Shown one piece after another: positions 1 through 7,780 of a DNA stretch of 64,000 bases; the first letter of the stretch is position 1, and every line of letters starts with the position of its first letter. The notes under the pieces are model-generated. The model saw nothing but the letters and a program-made list of their open reading frames with translations. It had not been told where the DNA came from and did not search any database. The stretch comes from Brevundimonas fluminis (lineage in GTDB: Bacteria > Pseudomonadota > Alphaproteobacteria > Caulobacterales > Caulobacteraceae): positions 496,001 through 560,000 of the forward strand of contig NZ_RQWJ01000002.1 in the NCBI RefSeq assembly GCF_003934285.1. The letters run 5' to 3'. Made by a program: the position numbers and the translations under genes.

Positions 1-502
1 GGAATGTCAGAACCTGCTCCGGCGACAGGTCCGCCGCCGTCAGGATCCAGCGCGCCACCCGCTGGGGCACGGGGTGGGCGGCGTTGCAGGCCGCCGCCTG
101 CGCCGCCTGCGCCTGATAGAGGTCCGTAAGAGTCAGAAGCTTCCTCATCAGCGACGGCCGCTCGGCCGCCAGAGCCCGCAGGGCGGCAGCCGGGCAGACC
201 CACGCCTCGCCGGGCGACCGGCACCTCACCTCCCAGGCGCAGGGCCGGTCCGCCATGAAGGGCGCAAGGCCGGTCACGCCCTCCTGACCGATGACCGCGG
301 TCTCGATCGCCCGCCCGTCAGGGAACCGTATAAGGTTGGCGAACTGGGCGTCGGCGGGAAAGTGCACGTCCGTGACGGGCGCATTCTGGCGCACCACCAC
401 CAAGTCCATTGGAACGACGACGCGGCGGAGCAGCGGCGCCATTGCGGCGCGATCCGACGGCTCCAGCTGCGCCAGGAAGCGGTTGTTCATGTTCGGGGCC
501 AT
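1..502 (-). CDS. Crp/Fnr-family transcriptional regulator, N-terminal part (cut by window edge)
   Basis: Reading the minus strand from an ATG at 502 gives an uninterrupted frame running off the left edge (167 codons seen). It starts MAPNMNNRFLAQLEPSDRA and continues as a cyclic-nucleotide-type sensor domain, with a stretch reading AIETAVIGQEGVTGLAPFM that is typical of Crp/Fnr proteins. The DNA-binding winged helix would lie in the missing part, although the last visible residues (PQRVARWILTAADLS) look like the linker helix into it. A second ATG at 490 is an equally likely start; neither has a clear ribosome site. It is divergent from the stress promoter at 556-581. The ligand cannot be named; homologues in this group often lack nucleotide-binding residues. 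Confidence 0.85.
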   Translation of the reverse strand, partial: MAPNMNNRFLAQLEPSDRAAMAPLLRRVVVPMDLVVVRQNAPVTDVHFPADAQFANLIRFPDGRAIETAVIGQEGVTGLAPFMADRPCAWEVRCRSPGEAWVCPAAALRALAAERPSLMRKLLTLTDLYQAQAAQAAACNAAHPVPQRVARWILTAADLSPEQVLTF

Positions 503-555
503 GGGGACTGAACGCGAACGGCCACGCCCGGCTCCCGAGTCGGGGAGCGGACATT

Positions 556-581
556 GGAACCGGGCTTTCTCCGGCCCCGTT
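556..581 (+). promoter_or_regulatory. EcfG (SigT)-type general stress promoter
   Basis: GGAAC at 556-560, 17 bases, then CGTT at 578-581. This matches the alphaproteobacterial EcfG consensus GGAAC-N16/17-cGTT. The expected start near 588 lies just before a strong ribosome site (GGAGG, about 590-594). Downstream genes (CinA-like, basic KGG-type protein, small membrane protein) are of kinds often found in this regulon. Confidence 0.6.
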
Positions 582-596
582 CCGCCGTCGGAGGAA

Positions 597-725
597 ATGA
601 ACATGACCGAGGATCCCGAGAGGCGACGTCGCCCCGTCCGCCCTACGACGCGGGAAGACGCCGACTGTCTTCCCGCGACACCGCAGACCTCGTGGCCGCT
701 CTGGTCGAGCGCGGCTTCTACGTGA
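597..725 (+). CDS. possible small protein of 42 residues, frame uncertain
   Basis: ATG at 597, or a second ATG at 603, follows a strong GGAGGA ribosome site directly below the EcfG-type promoter. The product (MNMTEDPERRRRPVRP..., rich in Arg and Pro) has no domain I recognise. A competing frame over the same DNA, open from 554 to 823, contains a more protein-like stretch (DTADLVAALVERGFYVIGG) but has no good start. Either a short real gene is present or a frameshift joins the two frames. The function is unknown. Confidence 0.25.
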   Translation: MNMTEDPERRRRPVRPTTREDADCLPATPQTSWPLWSSAAST

Positions 726-743
726 TCGGAGGCTTGCCTGACG

Positions 744-1274
744 ATGACCGCGCCGGAACTGACCTCGACCCTTCCCCCGACGACCGCCGCCCGGCTGAAG
801 GAGATCATGGGCCGACTGGATGACGACGGGCTCAGGCTGGCGCTCGCCGAGAGTTGCACCGGCGGGCTGGTCAGCGCCGCCTTCTCGGGCGTCGAGGGCC
901 TGTCGCATCTGCTGGAATGCGGTTTCGTGACCTATTCGGACGCGGCCAAACGCGCGGTCCTGGGCGTGCCGTCGTCCGTGTTGGAACGGGCGGGCGCCGT
1001 CTCCCGTGTCTGCGCGGTGGCCATGGCCGAGGGCGCGCTGCGCCGTTCGCGGGCGGATCTGGCCGTGTCGGTCACGGGCTATGCCGGTCCGGCCGGTCCC
1101 GACGCCGAGGAAGGTCTGGTCCATTTCGCCCTCGCCCGCGAGGGCCGCGAGACCGAGGCGCGGGAGGCGCATTTCGGGCCCATCGGCCGCGATGCGGTGC
1201 GCCTGTCCTGCCTGAAATGCGTGCTCGACCTGATCGAGATGAGCCTGAACGCGGACGCCCGCGCGGCCGCCTGA
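744..1274 (+). CDS. CinA C-terminal-domain protein, nicotinamide-nucleotide amidohydrolase
   Basis: A 176-residue single-domain member of the CinA C-terminal (PncC) family, which deamidates nicotinamide mononucleotide to nicotinate mononucleotide in pyridine-nucleotide recycling. It has the family signature AESCTGG at residues 35-41 and a TGYAGP loop near residue 111, where most members have TGIAGP. It lacks the N-terminal molybdopterin-binding-like domain of full-length CinA, as is usual for PncC-type proteins. A weak GGAGG lies about 11 bases before the ATG. It follows the EcfG-type promoter and is followed after 16 bases by the basic KGG-type gene, so stress-regulated co-transcription is likely. 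Enzyme activity is inferred from family only. Confidence 0.85.
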   Translation: MTAPELTSTLPPTTAARLKEIMGRLDDDGLRLALAESCTGGLVSAAFSGVEGLSHLLECGFVTYSDAAKRAVLGVPSSVLERAGAVSRVCAVAMAEGALRRSRADLAVSVTGYAGPAGPDAEEGLVHFALAREGRETEAREAHFGPIGRDAVRLSCLKCVLDLIEMSLNADARAAA

Positions 1275-1290
1275 CCCGAAAGGACCTGCC

Positions 1291-1599
1291 ATGCCCCGAG
1301 GCGACAAGTCGAAATACACCGCAAAGCAGGAGCGCAAGGCCGACCACATCGCCGAGGGCTACGAGAAGCGCGGCGTCTCCGAAAAAGAGGCGGAACGCCG
1401 GGCCTGGGCCACCGTCAACAAGGACGACGGAGGCGGCAACAGGTCCGGCTCAGGGCGCGGAAAGCGGACGGGCAATCCCGCCGCGCACAAGGGCGGCCGG
1501 AAGGGCGGCGCCGCTTCGGCTTCGCGTTCGAAGGCCGACCGTTCCGCCGCCGCGAAGAAGGGTTGGGAAACGCGCCGCCGCAAGGCCGGCAAGTCTTGA
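1291..1599 (+). CDS. small basic KGG-type protein (often annotated plasmid stabilization protein)
   Basis: 102 residues, highly basic. The N-terminal half (MPRGDKSKYTAKQERKADHI, then a GVSEKEAERRAWATVNK segment) is the signature of a conserved proteobacterial family often labelled plasmid stabilization protein. The second half is a low-complexity Lys/Arg/Gly/Ala/Ser tail resembling histone H1-like or KGG stress proteins. The plasmid label has no support here: there is no partner toxin and the setting is chromosomal. A nucleic-acid-associated role in stress is plausible from composition. It follows cinA closely in the probable EcfG-driven run. Confidence 0.75.
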   Translation: MPRGDKSKYTAKQERKADHIAEGYEKRGVSEKEAERRAWATVNKDDGGGNRSGSGRGKRTGNPAAHKGGRKGGAASASRSKADRSAAAKKGWETRRRKAGKS

Positions 1600-1609
1600 G
1601 GAGAAGGTG

Positions 1610-1777
1610 ATGGACAGTCTGCAGAACTCCCCCTGGCTGGCGGTGGTCGCGCTCGGGCCGCTCGCCCTGCTGGTCGCCTTCATCTGGGCCCGCGTGCGCA
1701 CCGGCAAGCGGAACGACCGGCTGGATCCGGACACGCCTTCGGACGACCCGTCCAAGGGCATGCCCGGCCACGACTGA
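1610..1777 (+). CDS. small single-pass membrane protein, 55 residues
   Basis: ATG at 1610 is preceded by GAGGAGAAGG, a near-ideal ribosome site, and begins 10 bases after the KGG-type gene. Residues of about 8-27 (PWLAVVALGPLALLVAFIWA) form one hydrophobic segment. A basic stretch (RVRTGKRNDR) and an acidic, Pro-rich tail follow. Charge distribution suggests an outside N-terminus and a cytoplasmic tail. I do not recognise a family. Position in the stress run suggests an envelope-stress role, which is inference. Confidence 0.65.
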   Translation: MDSLQNSPWLAVVALGPLALLVAFIWARVRTGKRNDRLDPDTPSDDPSKGMPGHD

Positions 1778-1791
1778 GAGAACGGTCACGG

Positions 1792-3849
1792 ATGAGCGAC
1801 GTCATCTCGCCGCCGTCAGCCACCGGCGCGCGCGGTCGCGACCTCCCCGCCTATCTTTCGAACGGCCTGATCGGCCTGCGCGTGCGCGAGGATTCCCTGA
1901 CGCCCGGACTTTGCATCGTGTCCGGCTTCGTCGGCGAGCACCACGAGCGCCGGATCGAAGCCGCCGCCCCGGGCCCGTATCCGCTCGGCCTCGACGTGGC
2001 GCTGGACGGTCTGTGGGCCTCTGGTCAGGCCGGCGCGGTCGAGCCTCTGGATCAGACCTACGACTTCGCCACAGGCGAACTGACGACGAGGGTCCGGCTG
2101 CGGGTCGGGGATGCGACGGCGGTGGTCGAGACGGTCGCCTTCTGCAGCCGGACCCATCCGACCCTGGTGTGCGAACGCATCCGGGCGACGCCCGAAGGCT
2201 CGCACGAGGTCCAGGTGCGTCCCCGGGTGGCCATCGCCGCCCTTCGGGGCAAGTCGCTCGAGCGCCGCCTCGACACGCCGGGCGAGCCGGAGCCGGCGGC
2301 GGACGGGACCCTGCTGTGGGAGTCCGAAGGCGGCGCCGGTCGGCTGGGCGTCGCCCTGTCGACCTCGGCCCGCGAGCAGGCGGCGCGGACCCAGGAGCCC
2401 TGGGACGAGCAGGGCCCCCTGTCGACGACGTGGAGCTTCCCGCGCGTCGCGCGTCCGGCGAGCGTCGACCGGCTCGTCTCCCTCGTGCCCGAGGTCATGC
2501 ACGCCCAGCCGCACCGCCAGGCGCTCCGGCTCGTCGCCCCCGGCGCCGAACTCGGCTTCGACGAGCTGCGCCGCCGCAACCGCGCGGCCTGGGAAGACCT
2601 CTGGAAGGGCCGGATTCGCCTCGTCGGCGCGGACCGGAAGTGGCAGGCCCTCGCCGACGCCGGCCTTTTCTACCTGAACTCATCCGTGCACAGAGCGTCG
2701 CCCTCGTCGACGTCGATCTACGGCCTCGCGACCTGGATCGACTACCACTACTATTTCGGCCACGTGATGTGGGACGTGGACGCCTTCGCGGTTCCGCCCC
2801 TCAGCCTGCTCCAGCCGGAAGCCGCCCGCGCGATGCTCGACTACCGGACCCGGTGCCTGCCCGCGGCCCGGATGAACGCGCGCCTGCAGGGGCGCGTCGG
2901 GCTGCAGTTTCCGTGGGAGAGCGGACCGCGGGCCGGGGAGGAGACCAGTCCCGGGGCCGGCTCGGCGGCGGTGCGGGAGGTCCACGTCAACCTGCACGTG
3001 GCGCGAGCCTTCGCCCTGCACGCCGACGCCACCGGCGACCCGCGCTTCCTCGCCGACCGCGCCTGGCCGGTGCTTGAGGGCGTGTGCGACTGGATCGTCG
3101 ACCGGGTGACGCCCACGCGGGACGGCTTCCGCTTCGAGGAGCTGGGCGGTCCGGCGGAGAATCCGGGCTTCATCGACGAGGACGCGCTGACGACCCTGAC
3201 CGCCCGGACGGTCCTGCGCCGCACGGTCAGGGCCGCCGAACAGCTGGGCCGCCCCACCCCTGCGCGCTGGGCGGAGGTCGCCGACGGCCTGCGGCCCGTG
3301 ATCCGGTCCGACGGCGCGGTCGCCTCCCACGCCGACTTCCGCGTGGACGAACCCAAGGGCGCCACGCCGGGGCCGTTGATGGCGATCTTCCCCGTTTGGG
3401 CCGAGATGGACGCCACGACGCGGGAGCGCACGCTGGCCTTCTATCTGGCGCACTGGCGCGACTACGTCGGGTCCCCGATGCTGGCCGCGCTGTACGGCAC
3501 GTGGGCCGCGTGGGCCGGGGACCGCGACCTGGCCCTGAAGCTCTTCGACGAGGGCTATGCCAAGTATCAGACCGGCCGCTTCGCCCAGACGCTGGAGTAT
3601 CGGCTGGACAAGATCGGCGGCGTCGCTTCCGGACCCTTCTTCGCCAACATCGGGGGCTTCGTCACCGGCCTCCTGACGGGTCTGCCGCGTCTGCGCGTCA
3701 GCGACGCCGATCCCGCGACGTGGGCGCAGGATCGGGTCGTCCTGCCGACCGGGTGGACGGCGATCGAATGCGACCGCGTGTGGATCCGGGGCGAGCCGTG
3801 GCGGCTGGTCGCCCGCCACGGCGAACGGGCCGAGCTGACGCCGGCCTGA
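1792..3849 (+). CDS. glycoside hydrolase family 65-like protein
   Basis: 685 residues with the architecture of GH65 (trehalase, kojibiose/maltose phosphorylase and glucosylgalactosyl-hydroxylysine glucosidase group): an N-terminal beta-sandwich, an (alpha/alpha)6 barrel from about residue 270, and a small C-terminal sheet domain. The barrel-entrance motif reads MWDVD at 326-330. GPAEN at 453-457 fits the GPDE motif, whose Glu is the general acid, so E456 is the predicted acid. No signal peptide is visible, so it probably acts in the cytoplasm on a disaccharide. Whether it hydrolyses or phosphorolyses cannot be decided from sequence. It starts 14 bases after the small membrane protein and may be read with the stress genes, which would fit trehalose-type osmoprotectant turnover. 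Confidence 0.75.
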   Translation: MSDVISPPSATGARGRDLPAYLSNGLIGLRVREDSLTPGLCIVSGFVGEHHERRIEAAAPGPYPLGLDVALDGLWASGQAGAVEPLDQTYDFATGELTTRVRLRVGDATAVVETVAFCSRTHPTLVCERIRATPEGSHEVQVRPRVAIAALRGKSLERRLDTPGEPEPAADGTLLWESEGGAGRLGVALSTSAREQAARTQEPWDEQGPLSTTWSFPRVARPASVDRLVSLVPEVMHAQPHRQALRLVAPGAELGFDELRRRNRAAWEDLWKGRIRLVGADRKWQALADAGLFYLNSSVHRASPSSTSIYGLATWIDYHYYFGHVMWDVDAFAVPPLSLLQPEAARAMLDYRTRCLPAARMNARLQGRVGLQFPWESGPRAGEETSPGAGSAAVREVHVNLHVARAFALHADATGDPRFLADRAWPVLEGVCDWIVDRVTPTRDGFRFEELGGPAENPGFIDEDALTTLTARTVLRRTVRAAEQLGRPTPARWAEVADGLRPVIRSDGAVASHADFRVDEPKGATPGPLMAIFPVWAEMDATTRERTLAFYLAHWRDYVGSPMLAALYGTWAAWAGDRDLALKLFDEGYAKYQTGRFAQTLEYRLDKIGGVASGPFFANIGGFVTGLLTGLPRLRVSDADPATWAQDRVVLPTGWTAIECDRVWIRGEPWRLVARHGERAELTPA

Positions 3850-3852
3850 GGC

Positions 3853-4119
3853 TCAGGTGAAGGGCGGCGTGCCGGCGTCGCTGGCCGCGGCGCCCGGCGT
3901 GACCTCGGCCAGTTCCGCAGCCTGCGACTTCGCCGGCCCCGCGTTCAGATCGTCCTGGGTGGTGTAGTCGCCGACCGCCTTCACGCCCAAGACGCTCTCA
4001 CCCGGCAGGGCCAGAGGCATGGCCGCGTCGGTGGCCTGGACGTCGGTCTCGGACGGCACGCGCACGATGCGGATCTCTCCGCCGCGCCCCAAGGTCACCT
4101 CATAGACGCGCATGGTCAT
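3853..4119 (-). CDS. conserved hypothetical protein, 88 residues
   Basis: Starts MTMRVYEVTLGRGGEIRIVR; the ATG at 4119 has a good ribosome site (AAGGAGAGCGATC). No signal peptide or membrane segment is seen. The N-terminal half is beta-rich and the C-terminal half is an Ala/Pro/Thr-rich tail. I do not recognise a named domain. It sits just downstream of thrS on the same strand. A GGAAC-N16-CGCT arrangement in the gap is one base off an EcfG promoter, so it could be stress-induced; this is weak. Confidence 0.6.
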   Translation of the reverse strand: MTMRVYEVTLGRGGEIRIVRVPSETDVQATDAAMPLALPGESVLGVKAVGDYTTQDDLNAGPAKSQAAELAEVTPGAAASDAGTPPFT

Positions 4120-4176
4120 GATCGCTCTCCTTCTGCTTGACGAAGGAGCGCCGGGGCGCGCGAGCGGTTCCGAACG

Positions 4177-6102
4177 TCAGCCGCGCTTCAGGTCCGGCGG
4201 CGTCGCCTCTTCGGTCAGGATGCGGATGGCCTCCTCGACGGTGACCACCTCCTGCGCCTGGCTGCCCAGCCGGCGGATCGCGACCTCGCCCTTCTCGGCT
4301 TCGTTGCGCCCGACCACGGCGATGACCGGCACCTTGGCCACGGAGTGCTCGCGCACCTTGTAGCCGACCTTCTCGTTGCGCAGGTCGGTCTCGACGCGCA
4401 GGCCCGCGGCGCGGAACCTGGCGGCCACCTCCTCGGCATACGGATCCGCTTCCGACACGATGGTCGCCACCACGGCCTGCACCGGCGCCAGCCACAGGGG
4501 GAAGGCTCCGGCATAGTTCTCGATCATGATGCCGATGAACCGCTCGAAGCTGCCCAGGATGGCCCGGTGCAGCATCACGGGGCGATGCTTCTGACCGTCC
4601 TCGGCGACGTACTCGGCGCCCAGACGCTCCGGCAGGACGTAGTCCAGCTGGATCGTGCCGCAGGTCCATTCCCGCCCGATGGCGTCCTTGACGATGAAGT
4701 CCAGCTTGGGCGCGTAGAAGGCGCCGTCGCCCGGCGTGATCACCGGCTCGGTCCCGGCGGCGCGCGCCGCCTCGGCCATCAGCGCCTCGGCCTTGTCCCA
4801 GAACTCGTCCGAACCCGCCCGCGTCTCCGGTCGGGTGCCCAGGCTGATGTAGGCCGTCTCCATGCCCAGGTCGGCGTGGACGCTGCGGGCCAGCTCGATG
4901 AACCGCGCCGTCTCGTCGACGATCTGGTCCTCGCGGCAGAAGATGTGGGCGTCGTCCTGCACGAAGCCGCGCACCCGCATCAGCCCGTGCAGGCTGCCCG
5001 ACGGCTCATACCGGTGACACGCCCCGAACTCGGCCATGCGGAGCGGCAGCTCGCGGTACGACCGCTGGCCCTGATCGAAGATCTGCACGTGGCCCGGGCA
5101 GTTCATCGGCTTGAGGGACAGCTCCTCGCCCTCGACCGTCTCGCACACGAACATGTTGGGCCGGTATTTTTCCCAGTGCCCGGACGCCTCCCAGAATTTT
5201 CGGTCCAGCACCTGGGGCGTCTTGACCTCGACGTAGCCCGCGGCGTCCAGCCGGCGGCGCATGTAGGCCTCGATGACCCGCCACAGTACCCAGCCCTTGG
5301 GGTGCCAGAAGACCATGCCGCGGCCTTCCTCCTGCATGTGGAACAGGTTCATCGCCCGTCCCAGCTTGCGGTGGTCGCGCTTCTCCGCCTCCTCGATGCG
5401 CGCCAGGTGCGCGTCCAGGTCCTCCCTGGTCGCCCAGGCGGTGCCGTAGATGCGCTGCAGCTGCTCGCGCCTGGAGTCGCCCCGCCAATAGGCGCCGGCC
5501 AGCTTGGTCAGCTTGAAGGCCTTGCCGACGTGCCGCGTGGAGGGGAAGTGCGGCCCCCGGCACAGGTCGATCCACTCGCCCTGCTTGTACAGGGTGATCG
5601 TCTGATCCTCCGGCAGGTCCCGGATCAGCTCGGCCTTGAACTTCTCGCCCCTGGCCTCGAAGAACTCGATCGCGTCGTTCCGGTCCCAGACCTCGCGCTC
5701 GAACTTCGCGTCGCGGTCGACGATCCGGCCCATCTCCTTCTCGATGGCGGCGAAGTCGTCGGTCGAGAACGGCTCCTCGCGGAAGAAGTCGTAATAGAAT
5801 CCGTCCTCGATCGCCGGGCCGATGGTCACCTGGGTGCCGGGGAACAGGGTCTGAACGGCCTCGGCCAGCACGTGCGCGGCGTCGTGGCGGATCGTGTACA
5901 GCGCCTCGGGGTCGTCACGCATGATCAGGCGGAAGTCGCCGCCGGTCTCCAGCTCGCGGCCCATGTCGCGCTGCTCGCCGTTCAGCTCGGCCAGCAGGGC
6001 CTTCTTGGCCAGAGACGGCGAGATGGACGCCGCCACGTCGCGGGCCGTCGATCCGGCCGGATACTGGCGCACGGCGCCGTCTGGGAATTTCAGTTCGATC
6101 AT
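4177..6102 (-). CDS. thrS: threonine--tRNA ligase
   Basis: 641 residues, the usual ThrRS length. Domains in order: TGS (1-60, begins [17 protein letters not shown]), the editing domain with its [10 protein letters not shown] histidine motif (about 75-84), the SAD region, the class II catalytic core, and the anticodon-binding domain at the C-terminus. The zinc ligand motif MNCPGH falls at residues 333-338, with C335 matching E. coli Cys334. The ATG at 6102 was chosen over one 57 bases upstream because it starts the TGS domain, has an AGAAGA ribosome site and overlaps the yidD stop as ATGA, which suggests translational coupling. It charges tRNA-Thr in the cytoplasm. Confidence 0.97.
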   Translation of the reverse strand: MIELKFPDGAVRQYPAGSTARDVAASISPSLAKKALLAELNGEQRDMGRELETGGDFRLIMRDDPEALYTIRHDAAHVLAEAVQTLFPGTQVTIGPAIEDGFYYDFFREEPFSTDDFAAIEKEMGRIVDRDAKFEREVWDRNDAIEFFEARGEKFKAELIRDLPEDQTITLYKQGEWIDLCRGPHFPSTRHVGKAFKLTKLAGAYWRGDSRREQLQRIYGTAWATREDLDAHLARIEEAEKRDHRKLGRAMNLFHMQEEGRGMVFWHPKGWVLWRVIEAYMRRRLDAAGYVEVKTPQVLDRKFWEASGHWEKYRPNMFVCETVEGEELSLKPMNCPGHVQIFDQGQRSYRELPLRMAEFGACHRYEPSGSLHGLMRVRGFVQDDAHIFCREDQIVDETARFIELARSVHADLGMETAYISLGTRPETRAGSDEFWDKAEALMAEAARAAGTEPVITPGDGAFYAPKLDFIVKDAIGREWTCGTIQLDYVLPERLGAEYVAEDGQKHRPVMLHRAILGSFERFIGIMIENYAGAFPLWLAPVQAVVATIVSEADPYAEEVAARFRAAGLRVETDLRNEKVGYKVREHSVAKVPVIAVVGRNEAEKGEVAIRRLGSQAQEVVTVEEAIRILTEEATPPDLKRG

Positions 6103-6347
6103 TCTTCTGGCTTCTTCGGCGGCACCGGATCGTAGCCCGATCCGCCCCATGGATGGCACTTACACAGGCGGCGCGCCGTCAGCCATCCCCCGCGGACCGG
6201 CCCATGGGCGATCAGGGCGTCGCGGGCATAGTCCGAACAGGTCGGCAGAAACCGGCACTGCTGTCCGAACACCAGGCTGAACGACAGCTTGTAGGCCCTG
6301 TGGGCCAGCCGAACGCCGCGTTCATAGGGTCCTTCGCCGGTCGCCAT
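6099..6347 (-). CDS. yidD: membrane protein insertion efficiency factor YidD
   Basis: 82 residues with the YidD/HemolysinA-like signature: a basic N-terminus, then [20 protein letters not shown] and a C-terminal [16 protein letters not shown]. The family is a small membrane-associated protein that aids YidC/Sec insertion of inner-membrane proteins. It usually lies beside rnpA and yidC; here it precedes thrS with a 4-base ATGA overlap, an arrangement that occurs in some alphaproteobacteria. Confidence 0.93.
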   Translation of the reverse strand: MATGEGPYERGVRLAHRAYKLSFSLVFGQQCRFLPTCSDYARDALIAHGPVRGGWLTARRLCKCHPWGGSGYDPVPPKKPEE

Positions 6348-6380
6348 CGCCGCGCTTATCCCCGATGCCGGAGACGGCGG

Positions 6381-6896
6381 CTAGGTGGAACCGGCGCGGC
6401 GAGTTCGCTCGGCTTCCTGCTGTTCCCAGTCGGGCTCGGCATAGAAGGGCGGGCTCCAGGTCAGACGGTTCTCGATCGCGTTCTCGATGGCGTCGCACAG
6501 AGCCTCGATCGCCACCATGGAAGAGGCGTGCCGCGCCGGATAAGCCGCCACGGGCTTCAAGATCCTCAGACCTTCGAATCGGCCCGTCGGTCCCTCGCCG
6601 CCCGACTTCAGCATGTCGCGCATCGCATCACGGGCGGCCCGCGCCTCGGGCAGGGCCGCGCCGACGGCGTTCGCCCCGATGATCGACGCCGCGGCCTGGC
6701 CCAGGGCGCAGGCCTTCACGTCCTGGGCGAAATGCTCGACCATCGTGCCCCGACCGATCTTCACGTCGACGATCGCGCGCGAACCGCACAGCTTCGCCGT
6801 GCGCTGGCCCGTGCCGTGCGGCCATTCCAGCCGTCCGGCATGCGGCAGGTCCGCGGCCAGACGCAGGATTTCTCTGGAATAGATCTCGTCGATCAT
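6381..6896 (-). CDS. NifU/IscU-like iron-sulfur scaffold protein, divergent
   Basis: 171 residues with the NifU_N/IscU fold. Two of the three cluster-ligand cysteines are visible: C37 (KLCGSR) and C63 (VKACALGQAAAS). The third, expected in the YPAR.. segment before the C-terminal helix, is replaced (RHASSM); the nearest Cys is in ALCDAI a few residues on. The Asp that modulates cluster transfer in true IscU is also not obvious. It may be a carrier or a regulatory relative rather than the main scaffold; no iscS/suf genes are nearby. It lies 33 bases upstream of yidD on the same strand. Confidence 0.75.
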   Translation of the reverse strand: MIDEIYSREILRLAADLPHAGRLEWPHGTGQRTAKLCGSRAIVDVKIGRGTMVEHFAQDVKACALGQAAASIIGANAVGAALPEARAARDAMRDMLKSGGEGPTGRFEGLRILKPVAAYPARHASSMVAIEALCDAIENAIENRLTWSPPFYAEPDWEQQEAERTRRAGST

Positions 6897-6933
6897 GACC
6901 GGAACATAGGGTCTTGCGGACCCGGGGGCGAGC

Positions 6934-7698
6934 CTACTGCAGCGAGCTCCAGGTCCGGCCGCCCGCGCCGGTCCCGTCGGCGGACCTTTGCCGGATCCAC
7001 GCGAGGTTCGCGTCGGCCATCTCCGGCGGCAGGTCGCGGCGCAGCATCCGCTCGGCCTCGCCCAGTTCGCCCTTGAGCCCCAGCACCAGCGCCAGGTTCT
7101 GCCGCACCTTCAGCCCCGCCTCGGGATGGGCCGCGGCGCGCCGCAGATAGTCTTCCGCCGTCACCAGGTCGCCCGCCATCATGGGCCCCATGGCCATGTT
7201 GGTCAGGATGGCGGGATTCTCCGGCGAGAGGGCCAGCCCCTGCGCCCAGGCCGCCGCCGCGTCTTCCGGCCGCCGCGTCTGCTCATAGGCCACGCCCAGC
7301 AGCGAATGCGGCCGCCAGTCGCGCGGCGCCAGCCGCGCCGCGCGCTCCAGAGGAGCGATGCCGTAAAAGGCCTGACCGCGGGCGATGTGGGCCCGGCCCG
7401 CTTCCAGCAGCACCTCGACGTTGTCCGGCTGGACGACGAGCGCCCGCTCCGCCGCCTCGGCCGCTTCCTGATGCCGGCCCAGCTCGCGCAGGGAGCGGGG
7501 CAGGGCCGCGCCCGCCTCCGGATCGGCCGGGTTCTTCTCGAACTCCTGCGACCAGAACAGGCTGCGGCTCAACGGATCCATGCGCTCGTAGCTCGCCCGC
7601 ACCTCGGCCGTGGCGGGCGCGGCCGTTTGCTGCTGAGCCAGCGCGGGAGTGGCCAGCAGGGTCAGGGCGGTTGCGGCGAGGAGGAGGGTGCGCGACAT
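6934..7698 (-). CDS. secreted TPR protein, TadD-like (Flp pilus assembly type)
   Basis: 254 residues from the ATG at 7698, chosen because it opens directly into a signal peptide (MSRTLLLAATALTLLATPALA). TPR repeats follow through about residue 200. The C-terminal segment LRRDLPPEMADANLAWIRQ resembles the end of TadD/CpaI-type proteins. TadD is a periplasmic or lipoprotein pilotin-like factor of tight-adherence pili; no other tad/cpa gene is in the window, so a pilus role is only suggested. The long upstream reading frame to 7995 is a shadow of the aminopeptidase gene. Confidence 0.7.
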   Translation of the reverse strand: MSRTLLLAATALTLLATPALAQQQTAAPATAEVRASYERMDPLSRSLFWSQEFEKNPADPEAGAALPRSLRELGRHQEAAEAAERALVVQPDNVEVLLEAGRAHIARGQAFYGIAPLERAARLAPRDWRPHSLLGVAYEQTRRPEDAAAAWAQGLALSPENPAILTNMAMGPMMAGDLVTAEDYLRRAAAHPEAGLKVRQNLALVLGLKGELGEAERMLRRDLPPEMADANLAWIRQRSADGTGAGGRTWSSLQ

Positions 7699-7780
7699 GA
7701 TCGACGTCCAATCGGCGTGACGTCGAGAATCGCGCCGCCGCGTCAAGGGAGCGTTAACGCTCGCCGCCCGGAGTGCCCGC

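Noticed and set aside
1291..1599. Plasmid-derived segment suggested by the plasmid stabilization label
   Set aside because: No replication, partition or mobility gene is nearby; the label is a legacy name for a chromosomal basic protein family.
4345..6135. 596-residue plus-strand frame opposite thrS
   Set aside because: It is antisense to a well-conserved gene, has no domain, and its composition (Gln/Leu/Val/Asp repeats) is what GC-rich antisense frames give.
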